Assembly: GCF_007858255.1 (NCBI RefSeq)
Contig: NZ_VFEU01000035.1
Coordinates: forward strand, 1 to 44,598
Direction: 5' to 3'
DNA from: Pseudomonas rhodesiae
GTDB taxonomy: Bacteria > Pseudomonadota > Gammaproteobacteria > Pseudomonadales > Pseudomonadaceae
DNA: 44,598 nt
Shown: one piece after another, positions 1 through 8,264 of the stretch
How the letters are laid out: each line of letters opens with the position of its first letter
Numbering within the stretch: position 1 is the first letter of the stretch
The notes under the pieces: generated by a model
The model's input: the letters and a program-made list of their open reading frames with translations, nothing else
What the model was told of the DNA's origin: nothing
Database searches by the model: none
Program-made: the position numbers and the translations under genes

Positions 1-126
1 ATCATTTCCATACTGATCACCCTGTGTTCTCCTGCTCAAAAATTGAGCAGAAGCAGTTGAACACCTGGGTCAGTTTTCAGTCGGCAGAACAGCCTCTACT
101 GGGTCAGTTTTCGGTCAGCGGCAACA
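1..126. mobile_element. End of an IS21-like insertion sequence (partial)
   Basis: This stretch has the look of an IS21-family terminus: a 14-bp direct repeat CTGGGTCAGTTTTC occurs at 65-78 and 99-112, and read leftward from 126 the element starts with TG, as IS21-family ends do. A perfect hairpin (CTGCTCAA at 32-39, TTGAGCAG at 43-50) lies further in. The end abuts the 3' part of the IS5-type transposase gene and replaces its last codons. Its istA/istB genes would lie left of the window. The family assignment is inferred from the architecture of multiple terminal repeats only. Confidence 0.5.
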
Positions 127-1014
127 CATCAGCCCACGAAAGCGCACTTTCACGTACCCAAATTGGCATTTGATCACCCGAAACGGATGTTCGACCTTGG
201 CCCGTGTCTGGGCTTTGCAGTACTCAATCTTGCGCTTGGCCTTGTAGAGCACGCTGCGTTTATTCAACTTGGAATAGGTGCTGCGGCGCGCCGCGATTTG
301 CCAGATCACTTCACGATTTTCATGCTCTTCACGCTTCTCAACGCCGGTGTATCCGGCGTCTGCATACACTGCATTTTCTTCGCCATGCAAAAGCTCGGCG
401 ACCTGTGTGACATCGGCGACGTTGGCGGCGGTGCCGTGGACGTGATGAACCAAGCCGGACTCGACATCAGCGCCAATATGGGCCTTCATTCCGAAGAAAT
501 ACTGGTTACCTTTTTTGGTCTGATGCATCTCGGGGTCGCGCTTTCCCTCTTCGTTTTTAGTCGAACTGGGAGCATGAATAATGGTGGCATCGACGATAGT
601 GCCCTGACGCAGAGACATGCCTTTGTCCTGCAAATAACCATTGATGACCGCGAGGATTGCAGGTGCAAGCTGATGCTTTTCCAATAAGTGCCGGAAATTC
701 ATGATCGTGGTGTCTTCAGGTATCGGGGCGCTCAAGGTCAAACGTGCAAACTGGCGCATGGGCGTGATTTCGTAGAGCGCTTCTTCCATGGTCGGATCGC
801 TCAGGGAAAACCAATTCTGCAACAGATGAATACGCAGCATGGTTTCCAGAGGATAGGGTTTTCTGCCGCCACCGGCCTTGGGGTAGAACGGCTCGATCAG
901 GCCCAGCAGACCCGTCCAGGGCACGACCTGATCCATCTCGGCGAGGAAGCGTTCGCGGCGTGTCTGCTTGCGCTTGCCGGCGTATTCGAAATCGGAAAAG
1001 CTCATCTGGCTCAT
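115..1014 (-). pseudogene. IS5-family transposase, 3' end truncated
   Basis: The 299-residue product is a DDE transposase of the IS5 family. The N-terminal DUF772-type region (about residues 40-120, with FYPKAGGGRKPYPLETMLR) is followed by the catalytic core: the first Asp in VDATIIHAPSS, the second in YADAGYTG and the Glu in AKVEHPFRVIK. The start is the ATG at 1014. The C-terminus runs normally to FRGL and then ends in a few codons supplied by the IS21-like end, so the usual last 15-25 residues are missing and the copy is probably inactive. It was inserted into the 5' part of the GNAT gene on its right. The exact right-hand terminal repeat of the IS, somewhere in 1015-1060, could not be fixed. 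Confidence 0.8.
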
Positions 1015-1110
1015 AGGCGGCTCGGATCAGGTGGTCAGGCGTATTTCAGCACATTTGAAAACTTGTTCGGAGATTCCCTAGGTGATTCGCAGAAAGAAGA
1101 AATCTTGCGT

Positions 1111-1722
1111 ATGGCCTATCGCTATAGCCAGGATTTGGTCAACCGACCAATAAGCACTACCCACCCGATGTTCGGCGTAGTTCGTGCGTGGATGCTGACT
1201 GACATCCAACTTCAACTAGACCCAGCAATTAGCCTGATGATCAATTCAGAATTAGTAATCGCTGTAAATTCCGCATCAACTATTATAGGTTTTATGACCC
1301 TAACCCGTGCTAACGACTCCGCAACTGCTTGTGGCATCAATTATATTTGTGTCGATTCAGCCCACCGCAATCAGGGAATTATGACTGCGATGATTGCCAG
1401 CCTAAAACCACGCTTCACCGACATAGCGCTGAGCTGCTTTCCAACACTCGTAGAGGCGTATGAAAAGATCGGATTCGTAATGTGCGAGGCCCAAGGGGCT
1501 CAAGTCGCTATGCGAATTGGCGGTTCCTACAATATGAACGTCATAGACCCGAACTTCCTGAACAGGCAAAGTGCGGTTTCTCAAGAAGCTCAACGCTTGA
1601 TTAGCGAACTTGGCGGGGATCGGGCTGTTGCTATCAACGATGAGTATGACGCTGAAACAAAGCGAATATCTCAAGAGGTTGCGTACTTCGTTGAGCAACG
1701 CAAGAACCCTTTATCCATCTAG
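1111..1722 (+). pseudogene. GNAT-family N-acetyltransferase, 5' end disrupted by IS
   Basis: The acetyl-CoA binding motif A is visible (VDSAHRNQGI followed by MTAMIASL), as is a motif-B-like AYEKIGFV, so this is a GCN5-related acetyltransferase of unknown substrate. The reading frame is already coding-like from about 1057 (GDSQKEEILRM), upstream of the first ATG at 1111, and runs without a stop back into the antisense of the IS5 transposase. The original start was therefore probably lost when the IS inserted. Residues after the acetyltransferase fold (last 60 or so) form an extension without a recognised domain. Whether the shortened 203-residue form is made or active is unknown. Confidence 0.6.
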
Positions 1723-1740
1723 GCGCTATCCGTTCCGAAA

Positions 1741-2539
1741 ATGGTCTGTATGCCAACAATTCCAGCGTATCGCGAGCCTATTATGATGCCCAAATTCCCT
1801 CATCTTTCTGCAATTCATGCCCCGGTCAGCGTGAGCGCCAATGGCTATTACGCGAAGTATGGAGCAAATATTTTTGGGCGTGATTTCGTGGTTGGCGATA
1901 TTCATGGTGAATTCAGCAAGCTATCGAAACTGTTATCTTCGGTAGGATTTGACGAATATTCAGACAGACTATTTTCGGTAGGCGATTTAGTTGATAGAGG
2001 GCCAGAATCACACCAAGTTGATGACTGGTTGAAGAAGCCTTGGTTCAAGTCTGTTATGGGGAATCATGACTACTGGTGTGTTGAAGGCGGACTAGATACC
2101 GAACCAGTTGGACACCGTAAGTACGGTGGAGAATGGTTTTATTCCCTTACCTCTGACGAGCAGAAGTCCATAGGGCTTGCTTTACATGGTCTACCCATCG
2201 CTATTCAGGTCGAAGGCCGCAACGGCGAAAAGTTTGGAATTGTTCATGCTGAATGCACATGCCTAAGTTGGTCGCGCTTCGAAGAGGCTCTGACAGGTGA
2301 GTTAGGCGACTCTTATAGGAACTACCATGCCACGGAAGCAATGTGGCGTAGGTCTCGACATGCAAATCAAACAACCATCCCCGTTGCTGGTATCGACAGG
2401 ATCTTTGTAGGCCACACGGAAAGTCGCTGCCGTCCTTGATTTAGGGAATGTTCGATATATTGATACTGGTGGTGTTTTTGAAAACGGGCTATTGACCATG
2501 GTTGAAATTGGCGGCTCAGAAGCCATCCATTCAATCTGA
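1741..2539 (+). pseudogene. Calcineurin-like Ser/Thr metallophosphatase with frameshift
   Basis: The protein carries the metallophosphoesterase signature motifs in order: GDIHGE (about residue 52), GDLVDRGP (about 82) and GNHD (about 109), followed by a late VGHT metal-ligand motif. This matches PrpA/PrpB and lambda-type protein phosphatases, which dephosphorylate proteins in the cytoplasm using two metal ions. The open frame stops at 2439 just after VGHT. A second frame starting near 2418 reads VAAVLDLGNVRYIDTGG and runs to a stop at 2539, which is the expected C-terminus of the family. One indel around 2415-2420 therefore breaks the gene, unless it is a sequencing error. Possible starts are 1741 and the two ATGs at 1783 and 1786. 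Confidence 0.75.
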
Positions 2540-2851
2540 TCAGGCAACAACCCGGCCGAGGATTCAGACCTGCTGCCGGGTGGGCGACTCCCCCTCTCCT
2601 CTCCCCAACCTCACCTGGTCCAGATACTGATGCTCTCGTCGGTCGGCCTCACCTGCTTGGAAGGGTCATTCTGCTCGATAGCAACTGTGGGCTATGGTGT
2701 GGGACGTAATATTTGGGTTTTCTAGAATCCCTTATAGGTTGTGGCCTGTAGCCGTTTTGTATGGGGATACCTTATCCTCCTACATTCCGGCGAGATCTGG
2801 CGCGATCGCAGTATCAGCGCCTGCGAACCAACGAGCCGCGAGGAATCCGTA
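2540..2851. other. Intergenic stretch, no gene seen
   Basis: About 310 bp between the broken phosphatase gene and the next rightward ORF. I found no credible ORF, tRNA or strong terminator. The stretch at 2700-2760 is relatively AT-rich and could hold the promoter of the following two genes, but no hexamers stand out. Confidence 0.4.
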
Positions 2852-3277
2852 GTGAAAACCCATGATTCGAATGAGCACGCTCAAAGCGAGCCGATTTCTG
2901 GTGAGATTTATCACGTCACGCCAACCCGTCATCTCGAGTCCATATTTCGTGATGGCTTACGGCCGCAGATTGGGCCTCGCTCCGCGCTACTCGGTGAGGC
3001 CAAGGAAATGGTCTATTTCTTCGGGTCGATGCTGGCAGTAGAGGACGCACTCAGTAACTGGCTTGGTGAAGCGCTCGATGACGAGCCTGGAGCGATTTCC
3101 GTTCTTGCCGTCGATCGCTCAGGTTTACACCTCGTTTCAGATGGTAGGTACGAGCTTGCGTGTCCTCACCTCATTCGGCCGGAGAACATTTCTCTCGCTT
3201 TTCAGGATGATGTGCCGGCGGATGAAAGGAACGGCCCGGTGACCGGGGGGGCACCTCATGAGCAAACTAACCCCTAA
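2852..3277 (+). CDS. Putative ADP-ribosyltransferase-like protein
   Basis: The GTG start at 2852 is chosen because GAGGAA lies 8 nt upstream; an earlier in-frame ATG at 2741 would add a Trp/Arg-rich leader that does not look natural. The 141-residue product has the pattern IYHVT, then an IFRDGLRP-type segment, a central ALSNWLGEAL helix and a late RYELACPHLIRPENI segment. That layout resembles ADP-ribosyltransferase-fold proteins (H...Y...E class, as in KptA/Tpt1-like and ART toxins). This is inference from pattern only. Its last 20 bases overlap the start of the integrase gene, so the two are probably co-expressed. It could be an accessory of the integrase or a toxin or defence protein. Confidence 0.5.
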   Translation: MKTHDSNEHAQSEPISGEIYHVTPTRHLESIFRDGLRPQIGPRSALLGEAKEMVYFFGSMLAVEDALSNWLGEALDDEPGAISVLAVDRSGLHLVSDGRYELACPHLIRPENISLAFQDDVPADERNGPVTGGAPHEQTNP

Positions 3278-4514
3278 GTTCGTCAAGGATGTCGACCAGC
3301 CCGGCTCCTACCAGGACGGAAGGGGGTTGATTCTTCGTGTATCAGCTACCCTGCGGAAGAGCTGGGTCTTTCGCTATATGCTTGCGAAGCAACGGCACGA
3401 TCTTGCCCTGGGTACGTTTCCTGCCTTGAGCCTCAGAGACGCACGACTGGAGGCTGACAAGTACCGACTCGATATCGCACGCGGCGTTGATCCAGCCGCT
3501 GAACGCGCGAAGGCCAAAGCTGCCAAAGCATCGCGAGCCACAACGAGCCACACATTTCGGGCGTCGGCAGAAAGGTACATACGCACGCATTCCTCGAGCT
3601 GGTCCAAGAAGCATCACCAGCAATGGCAGAATTCCCTCACGAAGCATGTCTACCCTGTCATAGGCGGATTTCGGATAGCCGAGGTCGACACGGACGATAT
3701 CCTGGATGTGCTGACGCCGATCTGGAGCAAGATCCCGGTTACTGCGAACCGCATCCGGAATCGCATTGAGCTCGTGCTCGATGCAGCCAAGGCACTGAAG
3801 CTTCGGCAAGGCGAAAACCCCGCACGGTGGCGCGGTCACCTCGACAAGCTCTTGCCCAAGCAATCGCATACGGTAGTCCCCTTCCCGTCTCCGACACCTT
3901 CACGAACGGCCGAGCTGCTGGCCAGGCTCGACTCGCTGGATGGTGCAGCAGCTCGTGCTGTTGAGTTCGCAATTCTGACAGCAACACGTAACCAGGAGGT
4001 GAGTGGGGCCCAGTGGGCAGAAATAGATTGGGAGGAGAAAATCTGGTTGATCCCGGCAGGACGCATGAAAGCGGGCAAGGCTCACCGGGTACCACTTACG
4101 GACCAAATGATCGAGGTGCTACGGCAGCAGGTCGGAAAGCATGCCAAATGGATATTTCTCAACTCCTGGCGCACAGGCCCGATTCCCGGCAACGCAATGG
4201 CAAGGGTGCTCGATCAGCTCAAGGTCGATGGAGTGGTACCGCATGGGTTCAGATCTACTTTTCGGACGTGGGCCGCGGAAGAAACCGATCACCAGCGAGA
4301 GGTTTGCGAGATGGCTCTCGCACACACCCTCAACAGTAAGGTCGAAGCAGCATATAACCGAGGTGACTTGCTGGATAAACGTCGCGCTCTGATGGAGGAT
4401 TGGGGTAGATTTCTTGCCGCCAATGCTCCCCAGGTGAGGGGTAAAGTGTCGGAAGTTTCGGAGATGCCCCCTAATCCGGGGTCTGACCCGGCCAAGGTCC
4501 AGCCGGCTGCCTGA
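3258..4514 (+). CDS. int: P4-type tyrosine recombinase (integrase)
   Basis: This 418-residue protein begins with the DUF4102 arm-binding domain typical of P4-like integrases (YQDGRGLILRV, LALGTFPALSLRDAR). A SAM-like core-binding domain follows, then the catalytic domain. The catalytic residues are visible: Arg near residue 244 (TATRNQEV), the HxxR box near 329-332 (HGFRSTFR), His in LAHTL and Tyr near 365 (AAYNRGD). It should catalyse site-specific strand exchange between att sites. No tRNA gene or obvious attachment site lies next to it in the window, so it may be an orphan remnant of a genomic island. The start ATG overlaps the upstream ORF by 20 nt behind a G-rich stretch. Confidence 0.9.
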   Translation: MSKLTPKFVKDVDQPGSYQDGRGLILRVSATLRKSWVFRYMLAKQRHDLALGTFPALSLRDARLEADKYRLDIARGVDPAAERAKAKAAKASRATTSHTFRASAERYIRTHSSSWSKKHHQQWQNSLTKHVYPVIGGFRIAEVDTDDILDVLTPIWSKIPVTANRIRNRIELVLDAAKALKLRQGENPARWRGHLDKLLPKQSHTVVPFPSPTPSRTAELLARLDSLDGAAARAVEFAILTATRNQEVSGAQWAEIDWEEKIWLIPAGRMKAGKAHRVPLTDQMIEVLRQQVGKHAKWIFLNSWRTGPIPGNAMARVLDQLKVDGVVPHGFRSTFRTWAAEETDHQREVCEMALAHTLNSKVEAAYNRGDLLDKRRALMEDWGRFLAANAPQVRGKVSEVSEMPPNPGSDPAKVQPAA

Positions 4515-4563
4515 TGGAGGAGATGATGGGCGCTCTGCTAGGAGCGCCCGAGTAACAGCCAGC

Positions 4564-5049
4564 TTATTCGCTGGCTTGGCCGAAGGTGGTGCCTCGAATA
4601 TTGTTTGCCTCGTCGCAGATCCGAGCTACCTCCAGTAGTGCCTTCAGCGCTCTATCCTCCGTCTCCCTCGTGGCAAAGGCAATCATGAACCCATGCAGCA
4701 GGCCGGCGAGCATTGCCCCACTGTCAGCAACGTTTCGGTTCCCTGCAACGGCGGAGAATTGCTCCAGGAGGGCAGCAGGTGCCTTCAGAAGAAATTCCTG
4801 GCCGAGGGATTTTCCGATACTTGCTGCATGAACACACTGGTGAGCCAAAGCTTCTTCAGGCGACATCGGTGTACCGTCATAATGCTCGAATGACGCCTTT
4901 ACATGGTTGCGACCGTGCATGCCGGCAGCGATGCTTTCAGCTCCCTGACGGATCTTCTCAACTGCAATACTGGCTATGCTGAAGTCTGTTTGCGCTTCAT
5001 CCATAACCGCGGCCAACAGGCGCTCATCGACGTTTTCAGTGCTTTCCAT
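4564..5049 (-). CDS. Hypothetical plasmid protein
   Basis: The 161-residue acidic, mostly helical protein has no motif I recognise. It has no signal peptide or membrane segment, although residues 95-130 (ALLEQFSAVAG, SGAMLAGLLHGFMIAF) are hydrophobic enough for a buried helix pair. The codon usage fits the neighbouring backbone genes and the frame is intact, so it is probably real. Upstream (5050-5141) is its presumed promoter region, which before intron insertion would have adjoined the terminator of the mvaT-like gene. Confidence 0.6.
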   Translation of the reverse strand: MESTENVDERLLAAVMDEAQTDFSIASIAVEKIRQGAESIAAGMHGRNHVKASFEHYDGTPMSPEEALAHQCVHAASIGKSLGQEFLLKAPAALLEQFSAVAGNRNVADSGAMLAGLLHGFMIAFATRETEDRALKALLEVARICDEANNIRGTTFGQASE

Positions 5050-5141
5050 CTGATCCTCCGTTGATAGTTATTTACCTCCATTTCAAGTTCTCATTCAATT
5101 GGAAAAACCCAAATTCCCGTGGGCAAATCGAGCTCATCGGC

Positions 5142-6969
5142 ATAGGGGACGGCCTTCATAGGCCGCTCCCCTGCCACATCACCCGGCATGCGGGTCCGCA
5201 CCGGGCGGTTCGAGAGATTGAGGTTATGAGAGGCGCGCCAATCCCAGCCTGTCGAACCACGCAATATTCAGTACACGATTCAACTCAAAACGGCTATTAC
5301 GCCACCAGCGATGAGAGTTACTGGCCACCCTCTGCGCCACCTGCTGGCTCGCCCCCAGTGTCCGCAGCTCTCGATAGATCGTAGGGCCACGCTTCCACTG
5401 CCTGAGCTGGATCGCTCTCAGTCGATGTCGTATCCATTCGTCCAGCTTGCGCCAGACTGCCGGTGTTTGCGACAACGTGAAGTAGGCTTTCCAGCCCAAA
5501 AGATAAGGCCGAAGATTATCTGCGACCTGTTGCAAGCTACGCCCGCAGGAGCGCCGGGTAAGCCAGCGGATACGCTGCTTGAACTGTTTCTGCGCCTTAT
5601 AAGAGACCGCGCGCTTGACTTCACTTCGGGCTGACCACAACTCATAGCCCAGAAACTTGCGACCAAACGCGCTCGTCACTGCACTCTTGCTCTCGTTGAC
5701 GCTCAAGTGCAGCTTTTCGTACAGCCGCCTCAGCAGGGCCATTACCCGCTGCCCCGCCTTCTGACTGCGCACATACACGTTCGCATCGTCGGCATAGCGC
5801 ACGAAACAATGGCCTCGGCGTTCAAGCTCCCGATCCACTTCGTCCAGCAGCACGTTCGCCAACAACGGCGACAGTGGGCCGCCTTGCGGCGCCCCGCAGC
5901 GGCTTTTCTCGACCACGCCATTGATCAGCGTTCCCGCATCCAGATAGGCGCGAATCAGCCGGATAACCGCCTGATCCGTAATCCGTTTGCGCAAACGATC
6001 CATCAAGATGTCGTGATCGACCCGGTCGAAGAACTTCTCCAGATCAACATCCACCACCACTTTACGTCCTGAAGAGACATAGCGCTGAGCCGCTAAAACG
6101 GCGTCCTGCGCACAGCGTCCCGGACGGAAGCCGTAGCTGTGTTCACTGAAGGTCGGATCGAGTAATGGCTGCAAGGCTTGCAGCAACGCTTGTTGGATCA
6201 AACGGTCGGTGACCGTTGGGATACCCAACTCGCGTTGACCGCCGTCAGGTTTGGGAATGACCACACGCCGTACCGGACTGGGCCGGTAGACTCCTGAAAG
6301 AAGCTGTTCACGAATCCCCGCCCATTGGGTCAGCAGGTACTCGGCCGTCTGATCAATATCCAGACCGTCGACTCCCGCTGCACCTTTGTTGGCCTTGACC
6401 CGTTTCCACGCCCGTTTCAGGTTTTCTCTCGCAAAGGCCCGTTCCAGCAGCCCTTGTCCTGCGTTATCGGGTTCATTTTGCGGGCGATTGACCTCGTCGC
6501 TGACAGGATTTCTCACGGTTTCACCGCTCGTTATCTCCGTCCGCCCCGCGTTTGGCAGGCATCTGACTTCCGGTCTTTCGCATCAACATGGCCTATGACG
6601 CTTTCTCTCGTTCGGCCCTTCGTCAAAAAAAAAAAGACTACTACGGCCTCTGCTGACTTCTCGCTCCGACTCGCGCCGTCGCCCTTTCAGGCACAAGGCG
6701 AGATCTCCCCAGGTAAGAACGCAATCCTTCACCGCACAACCGCCGGATTTACGCTGCCTGACCCTTGACCACAAGAGCTTCGCGGTTTTATGCCCGCTCG
6801 CCCTGGTCGGCTTCGCCTTGTATCCGGTTCTTGTACATCGGCTCGCGGTTTCGATTCACGCTTCCTCCCCACACTCGGTCGCCCTCATGCAGTTGCGCTT
6901 CACTTCGTTCGCTGTGGTCAGCTTACGGCGGGACTTTCACCCACAAGATTGCGCCCATGCTGGGCGCAC
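5142..6969 (-). mobile_element. Group II intron, bacterial class C
   Basis: Read on the minus strand, the element starts at 6969 with GTGCGCCCAGCATGGGCG, a typical group II intron 5' end. It ends near 5142 after the domain V/VI structures: domain V lies at about 5165-5205 and a domain VI stem is built from GGGGAGCGGCCT pairing with AGGCCGTCCCC. About 1.83 kb in all, including the reverse transcriptase ORF and a 450-nt structured 5' RNA region. It sits directly behind the T-tract of a rho-independent terminator (6972-6996), the insertion preference known for class C introns. An 11-nt poly-A run (6625-6635; U11 in the intron RNA) is unusual. Confidence 0.85.
5224..6516 (-). CDS. ltrA: Group II intron reverse transcriptase/maturase
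   Basis: The 430-residue intron-encoded protein starts at a GTG. It contains the reverse transcriptase core: RT1-like VVIPKPDGGQRELGIPTV, RT3 VVDVDLEKFFDRVDH, RT4 GAPQGGPLSPLLANVLLDEVD and the catalytic RYADD in RT5. The X/maturase domain follows (residues about 310-400). There is no DNA endonuclease (HNH) domain, as expected for class C introns. It would help splice the intron and copy it into new sites by target-primed reverse transcription. All core motifs look intact, so the element may be mobile. Confidence 0.92.
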   Translation of the reverse strand: MRNPVSDEVNRPQNEPDNAGQGLLERAFARENLKRAWKRVKANKGAAGVDGLDIDQTAEYLLTQWAGIREQLLSGVYRPSPVRRVVIPKPDGGQRELGIPTVTDRLIQQALLQALQPLLDPTFSEHSYGFRPGRCAQDAVLAAQRYVSSGRKVVVDVDLEKFFDRVDHDILMDRLRKRITDQAVIRLIRAYLDAGTLINGVVEKSRCGAPQGGPLSPLLANVLLDEVDRELERRGHCFVRYADDANVYVRSQKAGQRVMALLRRLYEKLHLSVNESKSAVTSAFGRKFLGYELWSARSEVKRAVSYKAQKQFKQRIRWLTRRSCGRSLQQVADNLRPYLLGWKAYFTLSQTPAVWRKLDEWIRHRLRAIQLRQWKRGPTIYRELRTLGASQQVAQRVASNSHRWWRNSRFELNRVLNIAWFDRLGLARLS

Positions 6970-6971
6970 AT

Positions 6972-6996
6972 AAAAAAGGCCGGGATCACCGGCCTT
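6972..6996 (-). terminator. Rho-independent terminator of the mvaT-like gene
   Basis: Minus-strand reading gives AAGGCCGGTGATCCCGGCCT followed by six T. It lies about 30 nt after the stop of the mvaT-like gene and immediately before the intron 5' end. Confidence 0.85.
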
Positions 6997-7026
6997 CTAT
7001 TCTGGAAGCTCAGCGCAAGCGCCGGC

Positions 7027-7386
7027 TCACTGGGTTCGCCATGTCTCGACTACATCAGCTCCATGCTGTTGCTTCCATTCCTTGAGCGTCTTCTGGTTGC
7101 CGCCCTTGGTCTCAACGATCTCACCCGTGTTGGGGTTCCGATAGATCTTGACTGCTCGTTGGGCACGAGGTTTGCCAGGCTGATGGGAAACCTGCTTGCG
7201 ATAGTCCGGGTCAAGAATCGCGATGATGTCACGCAGGTTCTTGCCATACTCAGACATCAAGGATCGTAGCTTTTCCTCGAACTCCATCTCCTTCAAAAGG
7301 GCTTCATTTCCGCTCAGCTTCTCCAGTCGGTCCTGAAGCTCCTTGATGGCTTCCTCTGTGGCTCGGTACTCGGTGATGAGGGACAT
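7027..7386 (-). CDS. MvaT-family H-NS-like nucleoid protein
   Basis: The 119-residue protein has the two-part MvaT architecture: an N-terminal coiled-coil oligomerisation region (residues about 1-60) and a C-terminal DNA-binding region with NPNTGEIVETKGGNQKTL and LKEWKQQHGADVVETW. The second block is the signature of Pseudomonas MvaT/MvaU/Pmr proteins. Such proteins coat AT-rich DNA and silence foreign genes; plasmid-encoded versions (for example Pmr of pCAR1) dampen the effect of plasmid acquisition on the host. The start follows an AAGGAGA ribosome site. It is transcribed leftward and closed by the terminator at 6972-6996. Confidence 0.92.
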   Translation of the reverse strand: MSLITEYRATEEAIKELQDRLEKLSGNEALLKEMEFEEKLRSLMSEYGKNLRDIIAILDPDYRKQVSHQPGKPRAQRAVKIYRNPNTGEIVETKGGNQKTLKEWKQQHGADVVETWRTQ

Positions 7387-7456
7387 CTTGTCTCCTTGGT
7401 TTTGGTTTCATGGCCTGAGCCGTGACGAGATGCGCCAGGCTTGCTAGAGCTGCTGG

Positions 7457-7558
7457 TTAAATCATGCCTGCCGTTGCAAGGAATGCATAGCCTGCAAGGA
7501 ATCCGGCGGAAGGCCAGAAGGCATAAAACTGAATGTTGGCGAAGAGTTTCTTGTTCAT
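7457..7558 (-). CDS. Possible 33-residue membrane peptide
   Basis: A short frame on the minus strand encodes MNKKLFANIQFYAFWPSAGF and then a Gly/Ala-rich hydrophobic stretch ending in a stop at 7457. It has a plausible single transmembrane helix and a weak GGA ribosome site 7 nt before the ATG. It lies in the gap between two leftward genes. No function is known; it may be chance. Confidence 0.35.
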   Translation of the reverse strand: MNKKLFANIQFYAFWPSAGFLAGYAFLATAGMI

Positions 7559-7572
7559 GTCGTCCAGGAGGG

Positions 7573-8199
7573 CTAACCCTCCTCCTCCAAGCGGTTGATT
7601 TCGGCAATTACGCCCTGCATGTTTTCGATCGCAATTTCGGCGGCTTTCCGGGCCTTGCCGAACAGTGATTCCTTTCCTTCAAGCAGGGAGTCGAGGCGGT
7701 TGTTCTCGCGCCGGAGCTGCTTAGCAATGGCATCAAAGTCTTCACCCTCAGGGGGTTTCTTGCCCTGGAGCTTGAGTTCCATGGCTTCGGACTGCTTCAG
7801 CATCAGATCGCGAACAACGGTACGCTGAGTCGCGCTTTGTTCGTCGAACCCATTGATGCTTTCGAAAACCTTCACGGCCGCTTTCGCACTGGACAAGGCT
7901 TTGGTGCCTACTTCGGACTTCCCTGCCTTGGTTTGAGTGGCTGCCTTCTCAGTATTCACGCCAGATGCACCATTGCTGCTCGAGGGAGCATCGTCACCTC
8001 CCGCCTGGCCGCCGGCGGCCTCGGCTGTCTCCTCTTCGGTGCAACCTTTAGCCATCTGCTGAGAAATACTCGCCGCCCCATCTGGAGCGTCGTTCGTAGC
8101 ACCTGAATCATCAGCGGAAGAATTGGACGCGGAGCCACCCTCGCCACCGAAGAGGTTCGGGCCAAAATCCATTACGGTGTCTTCCTGAGGTGTTTGCAT
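7573..8199 (-). CDS. Hypothetical protein with acidic low-complexity N-half and coiled coil
   Basis: The start is supported by GGAG shortly upstream of the ATG. The first half of the 208-residue product is rich in Gly, Ser, Ala, Asp and Glu and probably unstructured. From about residue 110 onward it is strongly helical with heptad-like spacing (QLRRENNRLDSLLEG, AEIAIENMQGVIAEI). No known domain was recognised. It lies downstream of the ParB-like gene in the same direction, with a 65-bp gap, and may be co-transcribed with it. Confidence 0.65.
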   Translation of the reverse strand: MQTPQEDTVMDFGPNLFGGEGGSASNSSADDSGATNDAPDGAASISQQMAKGCTEEETAEAAGGQAGGDDAPSSSNGASGVNTEKAATQTKAGKSEVGTKALSSAKAAVKVFESINGFDEQSATQRTVVRDLMLKQSEAMELKLQGKKPPEGEDFDAIAKQLRRENNRLDSLLEGKESLFGKARKAAEIAIENMQGVIAEINRLEEEG

Positions 8200-8264
8200 G
8201 TGGGGTACTCCTTTTCTGTTCGGGCTTTAACCTATGAAATCACCCTTCCAAAAAATCCCAACCC

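Noticed and set aside
163..687. Long rightward ORF opposite the IS5 transposase
   Set aside because: It is the antisense of a clear transposase gene and has no motif of its own.
2741..2851. Upstream ATG extension of the ART-like ORF
   Set aside because: The leader is atypical and has no ribosome site; the GTG at 2852 with GAGGAA is better.
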